From: Rhodocyclaceae bacterium
GTDB taxonomy: Bacteria; Pseudomonadota; Gammaproteobacteria; Burkholderiales; Rhodocyclaceae
Reading direction: 5' to 3'
NCBI GenBank assembly: GCA_020445745.1
Contig: JAGRGB010000175.1
Span: 1 to 61,906, forward strand
Length of the DNA: 61,906 nt
The translations under genes and the position numbers were made by a program. Numbering within the stretch: the stretch's first letter is position 1; the number at the start of each line of letters is the position of its first letter. A model generated the notes under the pieces. The model worked only from the letters and a program-made list of their open reading frames with translations. It made no database searches and was not told where the DNA came from. This document shows positions 35,701 through 45,626 of the stretch, one piece after another.

Positions 35701-36738
35701 ATGGACGACAACAAGGCGAAGGCCCTGGCCGCTGCGCTTTCACAGATCGAGAAGCAGTTCGGCAAGGGTTCGATCATGCGCATGGGCGACGGCGGCGTCG
35801 AGCAGGACATCCAGACCGTGTCGACCGGCTCGCTCGGCCTCGACATCGCGCTCGGCCTCGGCGGACTGCCGCGGGGCCGGGTGGTCGAGATCTACGGTCC
35901 CGAGTCCTCCGGCAAGACCACGCTGACGCTGCAGGTTGTCGCCGAGATGCAGAAGCTCGGCGGCACCGCCGCGTTCATCGATGCCGAGCACGCGCTCGAC
36001 GTGAGCTACGCCGCCAAGCTCGGCGTCGATGTGGACAACCTGCTGATCTCGCAGCCCGACACCGGCGAGCAGGCGCTGGAGATCGCCGACATGCTGGTGC
36101 GCTCGGGTGGCGTCGACGTCGTCGTCATCGACTCGGTCGCGGCGCTGACGCCGAAGGCGGAGATCGAGGGCGAGATGGGCGACCAGTTGCCGGGCCTGCA
36201 GGCGCGGCTGATGAGCCAGGCCCTGCGCAAGCTCACTGCCAACATCAAGCGCACCAACACCCTGGTGATCTTCATCAACCAGATCCGCATGAAGATCGGC
36301 GTGATGTTCGGCAACCCGGAGACCACCACCGGTGGCAATGCCCTCAAGTTCTACGCCTCGGTTCGGATCGACATCCGGCGCACCGGGGCAATCAAGCGCG
36401 CCGACCAGGTGGTCGGCTCGGAGACCCGCTGCAAGGTCGTCAAGAACAAGGTGGCGCCGCCGTTCCGCGAAGCCCATTTCGACATCCTGTACGGCGCCGG
36501 CATCTCGCGCGAGGGAGAGATCGTCGATCTCGGTGTCGAACACAACATCGTCGACAAATCCGGCGCCTGGTACGCTTACGGCGGCAACAAGATCGGCCAG
36601 GGCAAGGACAATACCCGCGAGTTCCTGCGGGGCAATCCGGACCTGGCGCGGGAGATCGAGAACAAGGTGCGCTCGGCCGTCGGCCTGCCGGAGTTGCCCG
36701 CCCTGCCAGCCGTCCAGGCGACCGAGGCCGAGGCCTGA
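35701..36738 (+). CDS. recA: Recombinase RecA
   Basis: Strand-exchange and SOS coprotease protein. The 345-residue length is normal. Walker A GPESSGKT is at 66-73. Other landmarks are [80 protein letters not shown] and a shortened acidic C-terminus (ATEAEA). recX follows after 10 bases and presumably dampens RecA filaments. Confidence 0.98.
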   Translation: MDDNKAKALAAALSQIEKQFGKGSIMRMGDGGVEQDIQTVSTGSLGLDIALGLGGLPRGRVVEIYGPESSGKTTLTLQVVAEMQKLGGTAAFIDAEHALDVSYAAKLGVDVDNLLISQPDTGEQALEIADMLVRSGGVDVVVIDSVAALTPKAEIEGEMGDQLPGLQARLMSQALRKLTANIKRTNTLVIFINQIRMKIGVMFGNPETTTGGNALKFYASVRIDIRRTGAIKRADQVVGSETRCKVVKNKVAPPFREAHFDILYGAGISREGEIVDLGVEHNIVDKSGAWYAYGGNKIGQGKDNTREFLRGNPDLAREIENKVRSAVGLPELPALPAVQATEAEA

Positions 36739-36748
36739 ACGGAGCAAA

Positions 36749-37184
36749 ATGGCGAAGGAGGAATTGCGTCAGCGGGCTCTCAGGCTATTGGCCCGGCGCG
36801 ACCACACGCGCGCGGAGCTGACCCGCAAGCTGTCCTCCTACGGCTCGCCCGACGATGTCGCCGCAGTGGTGGCACACATGGCCGAGCTCGAGTTGCAGTC
36901 CGATCGCCGCTTCGCCGAGCAGTTCGTGCGCAGCCGGGGGGCCCGCTACGGCGTCGCGCGGCTGCGCCGGGAGCTCGGCCAGCGCGGCGTCGACGGCACG
37001 CTAGGCGCGCTCGCGCTGGCCAGCGAACTCGACGGCGACGAACTCGAACGGGCCCGCCGCCTGTGGCAGGCGCGCTTCGGCGAAGCCGCCGACGACCGTC
37101 GGGAATGGGCGCGCCAGGCGCGCTTTCTTCAGAGCCGCGGCTTCACGGCCGACGTCATCCACCGCGTGTTGAAGGGGCGCTTCG

Positions 37185-37198
<14 letters not shown>
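36749..37198 (+). CDS. recX: RecA regulatory protein RecX
   Basis: A 149-residue helical-repeat protein that binds RecA filaments and limits their activity. [55 protein letters not shown] and [21 protein letters not shown] are the three tandem repeat units. GGAG precedes the ATG. The last 14 bases overlap the start of lptB, so an ABC ATPase gene is coupled to the recA operon. Confidence 0.93.
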
Positions 37199-37907
<709 letters not shown>

Positions 37908-37928
37908 GCTGATGGTCAGAAGAGAATC

Positions 37929-39395
37929 ATGAAACCCACCCTTCAGCTAAAGCTCTCCCAGCACCTCACGCTCACGCCCCAACTGCAGCAGTCGATCCGG
38001 CTGTTGCAGCTGTCGACGCTCGAGCTCAACCAGGAAATCGAACAGGCCCTGCGCGACAATCCGATGCTCGAGCGCGAGGACGGCGCCGAGGACGGCGAGC
38101 CGCAGGCCGAGCGCGCTGCCGGCAGCGACGCCCCTGACAACGCACCGGCATCGAACGATGCCGCCGGCGCTGGCGAGGCGAGCGAGCAGACCGTCGAGCC
38201 GGCGCGCGAGGAGCCGCGCGACAACGAGGAGCTCGGCGAATGGATGAACACCAGCCCGGGCAGCGGCTCGCCGCGCGACGACGACGACGACACCGATTTC
38301 CAGGAGCTGCAGGCGGCAGGCACTTCGCTGCGCGAACATCTCGACGTGCAGATCGCGCTGACCCCGCTCAGCGACCGTGACCGCGCACTGGTGCGCTTCA
38401 TGGTCGAGGCGCTCGACGACGACGGCTACCTGAGCCAGACCCTCGACGAACTGTTGCCATTGCTGCCGAACGAACTCGATTTCGATATCGAGGACCTGCA
38501 GATCGCGCTGTGCCATCTGCAGAATCTCGAACCGCCGGGCATCGGTGCGCGCTCGCCGCAGGAATGCCTGGCGCTGCAGCTGCGTGCCCTGACGCCGTGC
38601 CCGACCCGCGAGATGGCGCTGACCATCGTCGTCGAGCACCTCGAACTGCTGGCCAATCGGGATTTCAATCGTCTCAAGCGGGCACTGCACTGTCAGGACG
38701 AAGATCTGAGGGCGGCCCACGAGATGATTCTCAGTCTCAACCCGCGTCCCGGCGCCCGCTTCGCGCCCAACGACACGCGCTACGTGGTGCCCGACGTGGT
38801 CGTGCGCAAGCTGCGCAACCGCTGGACCGTGAGCCTCAATCCGGACGCGATGCCGAAGCTGCGCATCAACCAGATGTACGCCCGCATCCTCCAGCAGAAC
38901 CGCGGCTCGGCGGCTTCGCTGGCGGGGCAGCTACAGGAAGCCAAGTGGCTGCTGAAGAACGTTCAGCAGCGATTCGACACGATTCTGAGGGTGTCGCAGG
39001 CCATCGTTGACCAGCAAAGGCAGTTCTTCGATCATGGTGAGGTGGCCATGCGGCCCCTTACCCTGAGGGAGATTGCGGAAACGCTGGATCTGCATGAATC
39101 GACCATTTCCCGCGTCACCAACCAGAAGTACATGGCCACACCGCGGGGCATCTTCGAACTCAAGTATTTTTTCGGCAGTCACGTGGCTACCGACAGCGGA
39201 GGCGCGGCGTCATCGACGGCGATACGCGCGCTCATTCGCCAGCTGGTGGACGCCGAGGACAGGAAGAAGCCCCTGTCGGACGCCAAGATTGCCGAACTCC
39301 TTGGCCAGCAGGGTATCGTGGTGGCGCGACGGACGATCGCCAAGTATCGCGAATCGTTGAGTATCCCGCCGGTCAGTTTGCGTAAGACGATCTGA
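37929..39395 (+). CDS. rpoN: RNA polymerase sigma-54 factor
   Basis: Directs transcription from -24/-12 promoters with enhancer-binding proteins. The 488-residue protein has the Gln/Leu-rich region I (MKPTLQLKLSQHLTLTPQLQQSIRLLQLS), an acidic region II (about 50-125), the core-binding domain, a helix-turn-helix (TLREIAETLDLHESTISRVTNQKYMATPRGIFELKYFF), and the RpoN box ARRTIAKYRE at about 466-475. hpf follows 13 bases later. Confidence 0.97.
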   Translation: MKPTLQLKLSQHLTLTPQLQQSIRLLQLSTLELNQEIEQALRDNPMLEREDGAEDGEPQAERAAGSDAPDNAPASNDAAGAGEASEQTVEPAREEPRDNEELGEWMNTSPGSGSPRDDDDDTDFQELQAAGTSLREHLDVQIALTPLSDRDRALVRFMVEALDDDGYLSQTLDELLPLLPNELDFDIEDLQIALCHLQNLEPPGIGARSPQECLALQLRALTPCPTREMALTIVVEHLELLANRDFNRLKRALHCQDEDLRAAHEMILSLNPRPGARFAPNDTRYVVPDVVVRKLRNRWTVSLNPDAMPKLRINQMYARILQQNRGSAASLAGQLQEAKWLLKNVQQRFDTILRVSQAIVDQQRQFFDHGEVAMRPLTLREIAETLDLHESTISRVTNQKYMATPRGIFELKYFFGSHVATDSGGAASSTAIRALIRQLVDAEDRKKPLSDAKIAELLGQQGIVVARRTIAKYRESLSIPPVSLRKTI

Positions 39396-39408
39396 AAAAG
39401 GAAGGATC

Positions 39409-39732
39409 ATGAACCTGAACATCACCGGACATCATATTGAGGTTACACCGGCCATCCGCGAGTACGTGACATCGAAGCTCGACCGGGTCATCCGGCACTT
39501 CGACCATGTCACCAGCGTCGGTGTGATCCTTTCGGTGGAGAAGCTGGTGCAGAAGGCCGAAGTCACCGTGCATGTGCGCGGCAAGGACATCTTCGTCGAG
39601 TGCGCGGACCAGGATCTGTACGCGGCGATCGACGCAATGACCGACAAGCTCGACCGCCAGGTCCTGAAATACAAGCAGAAGAATCAGAACCACAACCACG
39701 CGGCGCTGAAGCACCAGAGCGTCGAATCCTGA
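39409..39732 (+). CDS. hpf: Ribosome hibernation promoting factor, short form
   Basis: Binds the decoding site of idle ribosomes and helps form 100S dimers in stationary phase. At 107 residues it is the short HPF without the long-form dimerisation tail. MNLNITGHHIEVTPAIREYVTSKLDRVIRHFD and the basic KLDRQVLKYKQKNQNHNH end are diagnostic. AAGGAAGG precedes the ATG. It is the usual gene between rpoN and ptsN. Confidence 0.95.
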   Translation: MNLNITGHHIEVTPAIREYVTSKLDRVIRHFDHVTSVGVILSVEKLVQKAEVTVHVRGKDIFVECADQDLYAAIDAMTDKLDRQVLKYKQKNQNHNHAALKHQSVES

Positions 39733-39764
39733 AAATCGCACAGCGCGGGGCCTAGCCTTGGGTA

Positions 39765-39770
39765 TATAAT
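39765..39770 (+). promoter_or_regulatory. Consensus -10 for ptsN-hprK
   Basis: A perfect TATAAT lies 32 bases after the hpf stop. A start near 39777 would give ptsN a leader of about 96 bases that contains all three copies of the repeat described next. No good -35 is seen at 16-18 bp, so an activator may be needed. Confidence 0.5.
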
Positions 39771-39790
39771 CCGGGCCGATTCCCGACAAC

Positions 39791-39859
39791 CAGGCGCCGA
39801 TCCGTCCGGACTCCGGCGGGGGCGCCTCATCATCGGCGCCTGTCAGCGCAGGCGCCGAT
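39791..39859 (+). promoter_or_regulatory. ptsN leader with two mutually exclusive hairpins
   Basis: An 11-base element occurs three times: CAGGCGCCGAT at 39791-39801, its exact complement ATCGGCGCCTG at 39832-39842, and CAGGCGCCGAT again at 39849-39859. Copy 2 can pair with copy 1 (30-base loop) or with copy 3 (6-base loop TCAGCG), never both. The 2:3 hairpin ends 13 bases before the ptsN ATG and is followed by TCAATTCTTG, a weak U-tract. The layout is that of an attenuator or translation switch. Plain terminator use for hpf, or a meaningless repeat, are the alternatives. Confidence 0.6.
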
Positions 39860-39872
39860 TCAATTCTTGCCG

Positions 39873-40361
39873 ATGAACCTGATTGCCCAACTGTTGCCGC
39901 CCGGCAACGTCGTCATCGACCTCGAGGCGAGCAGCAAGAAACGCGTATTCGAGCAGGCTGGGCTGCTGTTCGAGAACAACCAGGGCATTGCCCGCAGCAC
40001 GGTGTTCGACAGCCTGTTCGCGCGCGAACGGCTGGGATCCACCGGACTCGGTCAGGGCATTGCGATCCCCCACGGCCGCATCAAGGGTCTCAAGGATGCG
40101 GTGGGCGGATTCTTCCGGCTCAGCTCTCCGGTCCAGTTCGACGCTCCGGACGGCAAGCCGGTGAGCCTGTTGTTCGTGCTGCTGGTACCCGAGCAGGCCA
40201 ACGAGCATCACCTCCAGCTGCTCTCCGAGCTGGCGCAGATGTTCAGCGACCCGGGCTTCCGCGACGAGTTGACCAGTGCCGAGAACACCGACGAGATCCA
40301 CGCGCTGTTCTCGAACTGGGGCGACCACGATGCGCCGGACCAGCGTAGCGCAGCTGTTTGA
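39873..40361 (+). CDS. ptsN: Nitrogen-PTS EIIA protein
   Basis: The phosphate-accepting end of the regulatory nitrogen PTS; it affects potassium transport, stringent response and PHA metabolism in other bacteria. The 162-residue protein has the EIIA(Fru/Ntr) fold with the phosphorylated H67 in GIAIPHGRI, then VSLLFVLLVPEQANEHHLQLLSELAQMF. No clear Shine-Dalgarno sequence precedes ATG 39873, only the stable leader hairpin. It overlaps hprK by 32 bases in a different frame. Confidence 0.94.
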   Translation: MNLIAQLLPPGNVVIDLEASSKKRVFEQAGLLFENNQGIARSTVFDSLFARERLGSTGLGQGIAIPHGRIKGLKDAVGGFFRLSSPVQFDAPDGKPVSLLFVLLVPEQANEHHLQLLSELAQMFSDPGFRDELTSAENTDEIHALFSNWGDHDAPDQRSAAV

Positions 40362-41274
40362 GGCGAGCCGCGACAAACTCCGGCTGCAGCACATCTGCGG
40401 CAGACTGGACCGTGACATCTCGGTCGCCGACGAGCGAATCTGGCCGGCCGACCTGATCGGGCATCTCAACCTGATCCACCCCGAGCGCCTCCAGGTGCTC
40501 GGCAGCACCGAAGTGGCCTGGGCGCGCCGCCAGGCGCGGGGCAAGATCACCCATCACATCGAGGCGATTCTCACCGCCCAGCCACCGGCGGTGATCATGG
40601 CCGACGACTGCGAGGTCCCGGTCATCGTCCGCGATGGCTGCGAGCAGGCAGGCATCGCACTGTTCGCGACCCCGCTGCCCACCGCCAGCGTGATCGATCA
40701 GTTGAGGCTCTACCTGTCGCGACAGCTTGCCGAGAAGGTCTCGCTGCACGGCGTCTTCATGGACGTGCTGGGCCTCGGCGTACTGATCACCGGCGATTCC
40801 GGCACCGGCAAGTCCGAGCTCGCGATCGAGTTGATCTCGCGCGGCCACGGTCTGGTGGCCGACGACGTCGTCGAATTCGCGCGCATCGCGCCGACCGTGC
40901 TGGAAGGGCGTGCACCGGCGATGCTCAAGGATTTCATCGAGGTGCGCGGCCTGGGCATGCTGAACATCCGCACGATCTTTGGCGAAACCGCGTGTCGGCG
41001 CAAGATGCGGCTGAAGCTGATCTGTCACCTCGAACGGCGCCAGCCAGGCAGCGGCGACCGCCTGCGCGTACCCGAAGTTCAGGAATACGAGGAGATTCTC
41101 GGCGTCCAGGTGCGCAGCGTGGTGCTGCCGGTCGCAGCCGGCCGCAATATCGCGGTGCTGCTCGAAGCTGCCGCACGCGCCACCATCCTGCAACTGCGCG
41201 GGATCGACTCGATGCAGGAATTCATCGGCCGCCAGCGCGCTGCGCTCGACGGCGAACAGGCGGACGAGGGCTGA
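40330..41274 (+). CDS. hprK: HPr kinase/phosphorylase
   Basis: Phosphorylates and dephosphorylates HPr-like proteins on Ser46. The 314-residue protein has the N-terminal DRTGG-like domain (to about 130), His motif LHGVFMDVLG, Walker A GDSGTGKS (155-162), and the signature VRGLGMLNIRTIFGETACRRKMRLKLICHLE. In Proteobacteria it works with ptsN and an HPr gene, which is not in this window. The start inside ptsN implies coupled translation. Confidence 0.94.
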   Translation: MRRTSVAQLFEASRDKLRLQHICGRLDRDISVADERIWPADLIGHLNLIHPERLQVLGSTEVAWARRQARGKITHHIEAILTAQPPAVIMADDCEVPVIVRDGCEQAGIALFATPLPTASVIDQLRLYLSRQLAEKVSLHGVFMDVLGLGVLITGDSGTGKSELAIELISRGHGLVADDVVEFARIAPTVLEGRAPAMLKDFIEVRGLGMLNIRTIFGETACRRKMRLKLICHLERRQPGSGDRLRVPEVQEYEEILGVQVRSVVLPVAAGRNIAVLLEAAARATILQLRGIDSMQEFIGRQRAALDGEQADEG

Positions 41275-41294
41275 AGGGCGCGCCGCGCTCCGCC

Positions 41295-42200
41295 TCAGAT
41301 CACTTCGAAGAAGACCAGGTCGCGTTCGATGTCGTTGGCGGAAAAACCGCAGCCGATGCGGCCCTGGCCGGTGAGCACGAGTTCGCCCCTGCGCGCGCAC
41401 TGCTCGGGTTCGTCGCCATTGGCGACGTAGGTGCCATTGGTGCTCTGGTCGACCAGCACGAACCCGTCCCGCCGCCGCTCGACACGGGCGTGCTGGCGGG
41501 ACGCGCGCGGATCAATGATGACGATGTCGTTGCCCTGCTCGCGACCGAGAAGGATGATCGGTCGCAATTCCTCGACAATCACGACCTCGTCCTGATGCTT
41601 GATCCGCAGCCGCGGCGAGATCAGCGCCGAGGCCGCCGGCATCGAGGTGGTCATCCCGGTTCTCGGCCCGAGCAGATAGATCGGCCATTCGAAGGCCTCG
41701 GCGCGGGCGCCGGCGATCGGCTCGGTGCCGGCGAAGTGACGGGTGGCGGTACTCAGCAGCATCACGGTCTCGCCACTGGCCAGCGCCTCACCCGGCCGGG
41801 CGAAGCCGGCCAGTCGCTCGGCGAAGGCGGCGACCTCGTCGACGCCGGTGTCGCCTTCACCGACGGTACCGTAGTGGACGCCGATACGGACCGACACCCG
41901 GATCCCCATCACCGGCAGCATGCCGGCCAAGCGCTCGACCATCTCGGTGGCGGCCTTGACCGCAGTGTCGCAGTCGGCGAATCCGACCGCGATGGCATTG
42001 TTGCGGCGGAACAGGACCGCGCCGGAATTGGATTCGACGACCCGATCGATACGGTTGCCGCAGCGCTCCACCGCGTGCGCGATCTCGCTCAGACCGAGCG
42101 AGGCGCCTTCACGCCCGCCGCCGACCAGCTCGGCGAAGAGCACACACTGATTTCGCCTCTGCCCCGTTTGCAATTCCTTTCGTGCCTCCATCACCGGCAT
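41295..42200 (-). CDS. Degenerate nucleotide-cyclase domain fused to an FHA domain
   Basis: A 301-residue cytoplasmic protein. Residues about 10-160 follow the class III cyclase fold (VLFAELVGGG, NAIAVGFADCDTAVKAATEMVERL, VRIGVHYGTVGEGDTGVDEVAAFAERLAG). However, the first metal Asp is replaced (FAEL), and the second metal site reads SGAVLF where GDG is expected, so cyclase activity is unlikely. Residues about 205-295 are an intact FHA domain (LLGREQGNDIVI, ASRQHARV, DQSTNGTYV). It probably acts as a phosphopeptide-binding scaffold, perhaps reading the kinase module at 9-12 kb. Confidence 0.82.
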   Translation of the reverse strand: MPVMEARKELQTGQRRNQCVLFAELVGGGREGASLGLSEIAHAVERCGNRIDRVVESNSGAVLFRRNNAIAVGFADCDTAVKAATEMVERLAGMLPVMGIRVSVRIGVHYGTVGEGDTGVDEVAAFAERLAGFARPGEALASGETVMLLSTATRHFAGTEPIAGARAEAFEWPIYLLGPRTGMTTSMPAASALISPRLRIKHQDEVVIVEELRPIILLGREQGNDIVIIDPRASRQHARVERRRDGFVLVDQSTNGTYVANGDEPEQCARRGELVLTGQGRIGCGFSANDIERDLVFFEVI

Positions 42201-42288
42201 GTTCGCGGCCCGCCCACCACCGCCGACGGCCCGCACATGTCGCAATGATAACCGCGTGCCCGGCCCTCGGCGATCCCCCGCTGAATCG

Positions 42289-43245
42289 TCAATGATCGCA
42301 CGGCTCGCCGAAGTCGTGCCGAAGCAGGCGATGTGAGGTGATCTGACCCGACGAAGCACACGCATCGTCCGACGACATGACCGGCGGATCGCAGGCGATG
42401 TCCCCTTCGACCGGCGACACGGCCGACGCCAGACGGGCGAAATCGAACAGGCTGCGGTCGCCGAGGTGGGACGGCACGACGTTCTTCATCGCGGTCGACA
42501 GCGATTCGATGCGGCCGGGGAACTCCCGCTCCCAGCCGGCAAGCATCGCCTTGACCTGCTGGCGCTGCGCATTCGGCTGGCTGCCGCACAGATTGCACGG
42601 GATGATCGGATAGCCCATCGCGACGGCATAGCGGGCGATCAAGCGCTCGGGACAGTAGGCGAGCGGCCGGATCACGATATGGCGCCCGTCGTCGCTCATC
42701 AGCTTGGGCGGCATCGCCTTGATGCGCCCCCCGAAGAACATGTTCAGGAACAGGGTCTCCAACATGTCGTCGCGGTGGTGACCCAGCGCGATGCGGGTTG
42801 CGCCGAGTTCGGATGCGGTACGGTAGATGATGCCGCGTCGCAATCTCGAGCACAACGAACAGGTCGTCTTGCCCGCGGGAATCTTGTCGCGCACGATGGC
42901 GTAGGTGTCCTCGGTGACGATCCGGTATTCGACGCCGATGGTCTCGAAGTAGCGGGGCAGCACGTCGGCCGGAAAACCCGGCTGCCGCTGATCGAGATTC
43001 ATCGCGATGACGCGGAAATTCACCGGCGCCCGCTCGCGCAACGCGAGCAGGGTACTGAGCAGCGTGAAGGAATCCTTGCCGCCGGAGACGCAGACCATGA
43101 CGACGTCGCCGTCGTCGATCATGCGGTAGTCGGCAATGGCCTCGCCGGCGGCGCGTTCGATCTTCTTCCGCAGCCGCAGGAAGCTGTTCGAAGGGGTGCC
43201 GGCGCCTGCCACCCCGGGCCACCCGTGCTGGTTCGCAGTGCTCAC
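42289..43245 (-). CDS. ttcA: tRNA 2-thiocytidine(32) synthetase TtcA
   Basis: Thiolates C32 in selected tRNAs with an oxygen-sensitive 4Fe-4S cluster. The 318-residue protein has PP-loop [11 protein letters not shown], the cluster/sulfur cysteines [11 protein letters not shown] and [32 protein letters not shown], and [11 protein letters not shown]. Initiation is at GTG 43245. The C-terminal 40 residues are a poorly conserved tail. Confidence 0.94.
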   Translation of the reverse strand: MSTANQHGWPGVAGAGTPSNSFLRLRKKIERAAGEAIADYRMIDDGDVVMVCVSGGKDSFTLLSTLLALRERAPVNFRVIAMNLDQRQPGFPADVLPRYFETIGVEYRIVTEDTYAIVRDKIPAGKTTCSLCSRLRRGIIYRTASELGATRIALGHHRDDMLETLFLNMFFGGRIKAMPPKLMSDDGRHIVIRPLAYCPERLIARYAVAMGYPIIPCNLCGSQPNAQRQQVKAMLAGWEREFPGRIESLSTAMKNVVPSHLGDRSLFDFARLASAVSPVEGDIACDPPVMSSDDACASSGQITSHRLLRHDFGEPCDH

Positions 43246-43323
43246 GTCGAAAGCCCGCGCAAAAGAGGCGGATTATACCGCCATGGCCGGGCCCTCCGAC
43301 GGCGAGGCCGGCGCCAGGCGGCG

Positions 43324-44073
43324 CTACAGATAGGCCGATCGGCCGCCATCCACGGCGAGGATCTGGCCGGTGACGTACGGCGCGTGGAACAGCAGGAAGG
43401 CCACCACGTCGGCGATGTCACGCGGCGAACCGATGCGCTTGAGCAGACTGGTGGCGATGATGCGCGCCCGCTCGTCGGGCACGAACTGGCCATCGTCGGG
43501 CCACATGATGGCACCCGGCGAGACGCCATTGACGCGCACCTCCGGCCCGAGCTCGACAGCCATCGCCCGCGTCAATCCGGCCATGCCAGCCTTGGCGATC
43601 GAATACACCGGATAGCCCTCGAGCGGTCGCTCGGCGTGGATGTCGACGATGTTGACGATCGCCCCGCGCCGCTCCTTCAGTTCCGCCGCCGCCGCCTGGC
43701 ACAGAAAGAACGGTGCGCGCAGATTGGAGCCGACGAGGTCGTCCCAGGCTTCCGGCCCGGTGGCCCCGACCGGTGTCGCGAAGAAGCTCGAGGCATTGTT
43801 GACGAGACCGTCGAGGCGCCCGAAGCGGGCGACGCAGTCCGCCACCAGGCGCCCGATGGCACCGACGTCGCTCAGGTCGGCCGCCACGCAGTGGGCGCTG
43901 CCGCTACGCGCCCGCTCGAGGTCCGCGACCAGGCGCCGCGCCTCCTCGGCCGAGCCGCGATAATGCACGCAGACCCGAGCGCCGTCCTCGTGGAGGCGCC
44001 GCGCAATAGCTGCCCCGACCCGCCGGGCGGCGCCGGTGACCAGCACCACCGGCGCGCAATCCGATTCGTCCAT
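43324..44073 (-). CDS. folM: Pteridine reductase / dihydromonapterin reductase (FolM-like SDR)
   Basis: A 249-residue NADPH-dependent short-chain reductase. The cofactor loop TGAARRVG has the Arg typical of pteridine reductases and not the usual GxxxGxG. NNASSFF and the catalytic D-Y-K set (VDIHAERPLEGYPVYSIAKAG) follow. It likely reduces dihydromonapterin or dihydrofolate to tetrahydro forms. It lies between ttcA and the divergent methyltransferase gene; this trio is common in Betaproteobacteria. Confidence 0.88.
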   Translation of the reverse strand: MDESDCAPVVLVTGAARRVGAAIARRLHEDGARVCVHYRGSAEEARRLVADLERARSGSAHCVAADLSDVGAIGRLVADCVARFGRLDGLVNNASSFFATPVGATGPEAWDDLVGSNLRAPFFLCQAAAAELKERRGAIVNIVDIHAERPLEGYPVYSIAKAGMAGLTRAMAVELGPEVRVNGVSPGAIMWPDDGQFVPDERARIIATSLLKRIGSPRDIADVVAFLLFHAPYVTGQILAVDGGRSAYL

Positions 44074-44159
44074 GGCCGCCCCCTAGCCTCCATCGATGGC
44101 CGTCGCCAATGGCGACGGCAGTCTACAATCGGCACTCACGAACCGCCCGGAAGCCATCC

Positions 44160-45314
44160 ATGAACCTGCCGGAACCGTCCGCAGACGCATTGAACCACAG
44201 CAACCGTCTGTTACAACTTCTTCGCGACCGCCTCGCCGCAGTCGGCTGGCTGTCGTTTGCAGACTACATGGCGATGGCCCTCTACCAGCCGGGACTGGGC
44301 TACTACAGCGGCGGCAGCCGAAAATTCGGCGCAGATGGTGATTTCGTCACCGCCCCCGAACTGACCCCCCTGTTCGGTCAGACGCTGGCGCGGGCACTGG
44401 CGCCGGCGATGGCCGCCAGCGCACCGGCGGTGATCGAGGTGGGGGCCGGCACCGGCTTGCTCGCCGCCGATCTGCTGCGCTCGCTCGATGCCCTTGGCCA
44501 GTTGCCGACGCAATACGACATTCTGGAACTGTCGGGGGAGTTGCGCGAGCGCCAGTTCGACACGCTGGCAAAGCAGGTCCCGCACCTTGCCGGCCGGGTG
44601 CGCTGGCTGGATCGCATGCCGGATCGTTTCGACGGCGTCGTGGTGGCCAACGAGGTGCTGGACGTGATGCCGGTTCACCTGCTCGCCAGTCGCCCGGACG
44701 GCCTCTACGAGCGCGGCGTTGCCGAGCACGAGGGCGCGCTGTGCTGGGCGGACCGCAAGGCCGAGGGGCGTGTCCTCGAAGCCGCTCTGGCGCTGTCGCT
44801 ACCGACGCCCCAGGAAGGCGAATACGTCACCGAGCTGAACCTCGCCGCCGGCGCCTGGATTCGCGAGTGGTCCCTGCGGCTGGGCCGTGGCCTGATGCTG
44901 ATGCTCGACTACGGCTATCCGCGCGCCGAGTACTATCTGCCCAGCCGCGCCAGCGGCACCCTGCTGTGTTACTACCGTCACCGCGCCCACGGCCAGCCCT
45001 TGCAGTGGCCGGGGCTCAACGACATCACCGCTTTCGTCGACTTCACGGCCGTGGCCGAAGCCGCCCACGACGCGGGCCTCGAGATCTATGGCTACACCAG
45101 CCAGGCCAGTTATCTGCTGAATCTGGGAATCCTGGAACTGCTCGAGGGCCGTGGCGCACGCGAGAGTCCGGAATACATCCGCGCCGCCCGCGCAGTTCAG
45201 CGGCTGACTTCGCCGCACGAGATGGGGGAACTGTTCAAGGTGCTGGCGATCGGCCGCGATGCGGCCGGGTCGACCGTCGGTTTCGAGCGCGGCGACCGCC
45301 TGCACAGCCTCTGA
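44160..45314 (+). CDS. MidA/NDUFAF7-type SAM-dependent methyltransferase
   Basis: A 384-residue class I methyltransferase. FADYMAMALYQPGLGYYSGGSRKFGADGDFVTAPELTPLFGQTLAR is the family N-terminus. The SAM site is VIEVGAGTGLLAADLL with ILELSGELRERQ. ANEVLDVMPVHLL and LMLMLDYGYPRAEYYLPSRASGTLLCYYRHR complete it. The eukaryotic homologue dimethylates an arginine in the complex I subunit NDUFS2. The bacterial substrate is not established. Confidence 0.88.
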   Translation: MNLPEPSADALNHSNRLLQLLRDRLAAVGWLSFADYMAMALYQPGLGYYSGGSRKFGADGDFVTAPELTPLFGQTLARALAPAMAASAPAVIEVGAGTGLLAADLLRSLDALGQLPTQYDILELSGELRERQFDTLAKQVPHLAGRVRWLDRMPDRFDGVVVANEVLDVMPVHLLASRPDGLYERGVAEHEGALCWADRKAEGRVLEAALALSLPTPQEGEYVTELNLAAGAWIREWSLRLGRGLMLMLDYGYPRAEYYLPSRASGTLLCYYRHRAHGQPLQWPGLNDITAFVDFTAVAEAAHDAGLEIYGYTSQASYLLNLGILELLEGRGARESPEYIRAARAVQRLTSPHEMGELFKVLAIGRDAAGSTVGFERGDRLHSL

Positions 45315-45322
45315 GCGCGACC

Positions 45323-45526
45323 CTATTCCTGATTGCGGTAGATTGCGTCGAGGAACGCGTCGGCTTCTTCGTCCGCCACCGGCGGCTCCTCCTCGTCGCG
45401 CGCAGCCGAACGAATCACCTTCAGCGGTGCGTCCGGTCGGGGCAGCCAACTGGCGTCGAGCACCTCGTCGTCGTAGCGTGCTTCGGCGGCCGCGTCCTCT
45501 CGGTGGTCGTCACTATCCGAATCCAT
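45323..45526 (-). CDS. Small acidic protein of unknown function
   Basis: A 67-residue, strongly acidic protein (MDSDSDDHREDAAAEARYDDEVLDASWLPRP, ending DEEADAFLDAIYRNQE). AAGGAG is 8 bases before ATG 45526, and an in-frame TTG directly before it is an alternative start. No Cys, no membrane segment and no known domain. The good ribosome site and protein-like composition support a real gene. Confidence 0.6.
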   Translation of the reverse strand: MDSDSDDHREDAAAEARYDDEVLDASWLPRPDAPLKVIRSAARDEEEPPVADEEADAFLDAIYRNQE

Positions 45527-45626
45527 CAACCTCGCTCCTTGCTGTTTCTACCGCTCATCACAGCTTATTGAATCATGCCCACATTTCTAAAATGCGCGGC
45601 CATGCGCGGGTTTGCAAGCAAATTTC

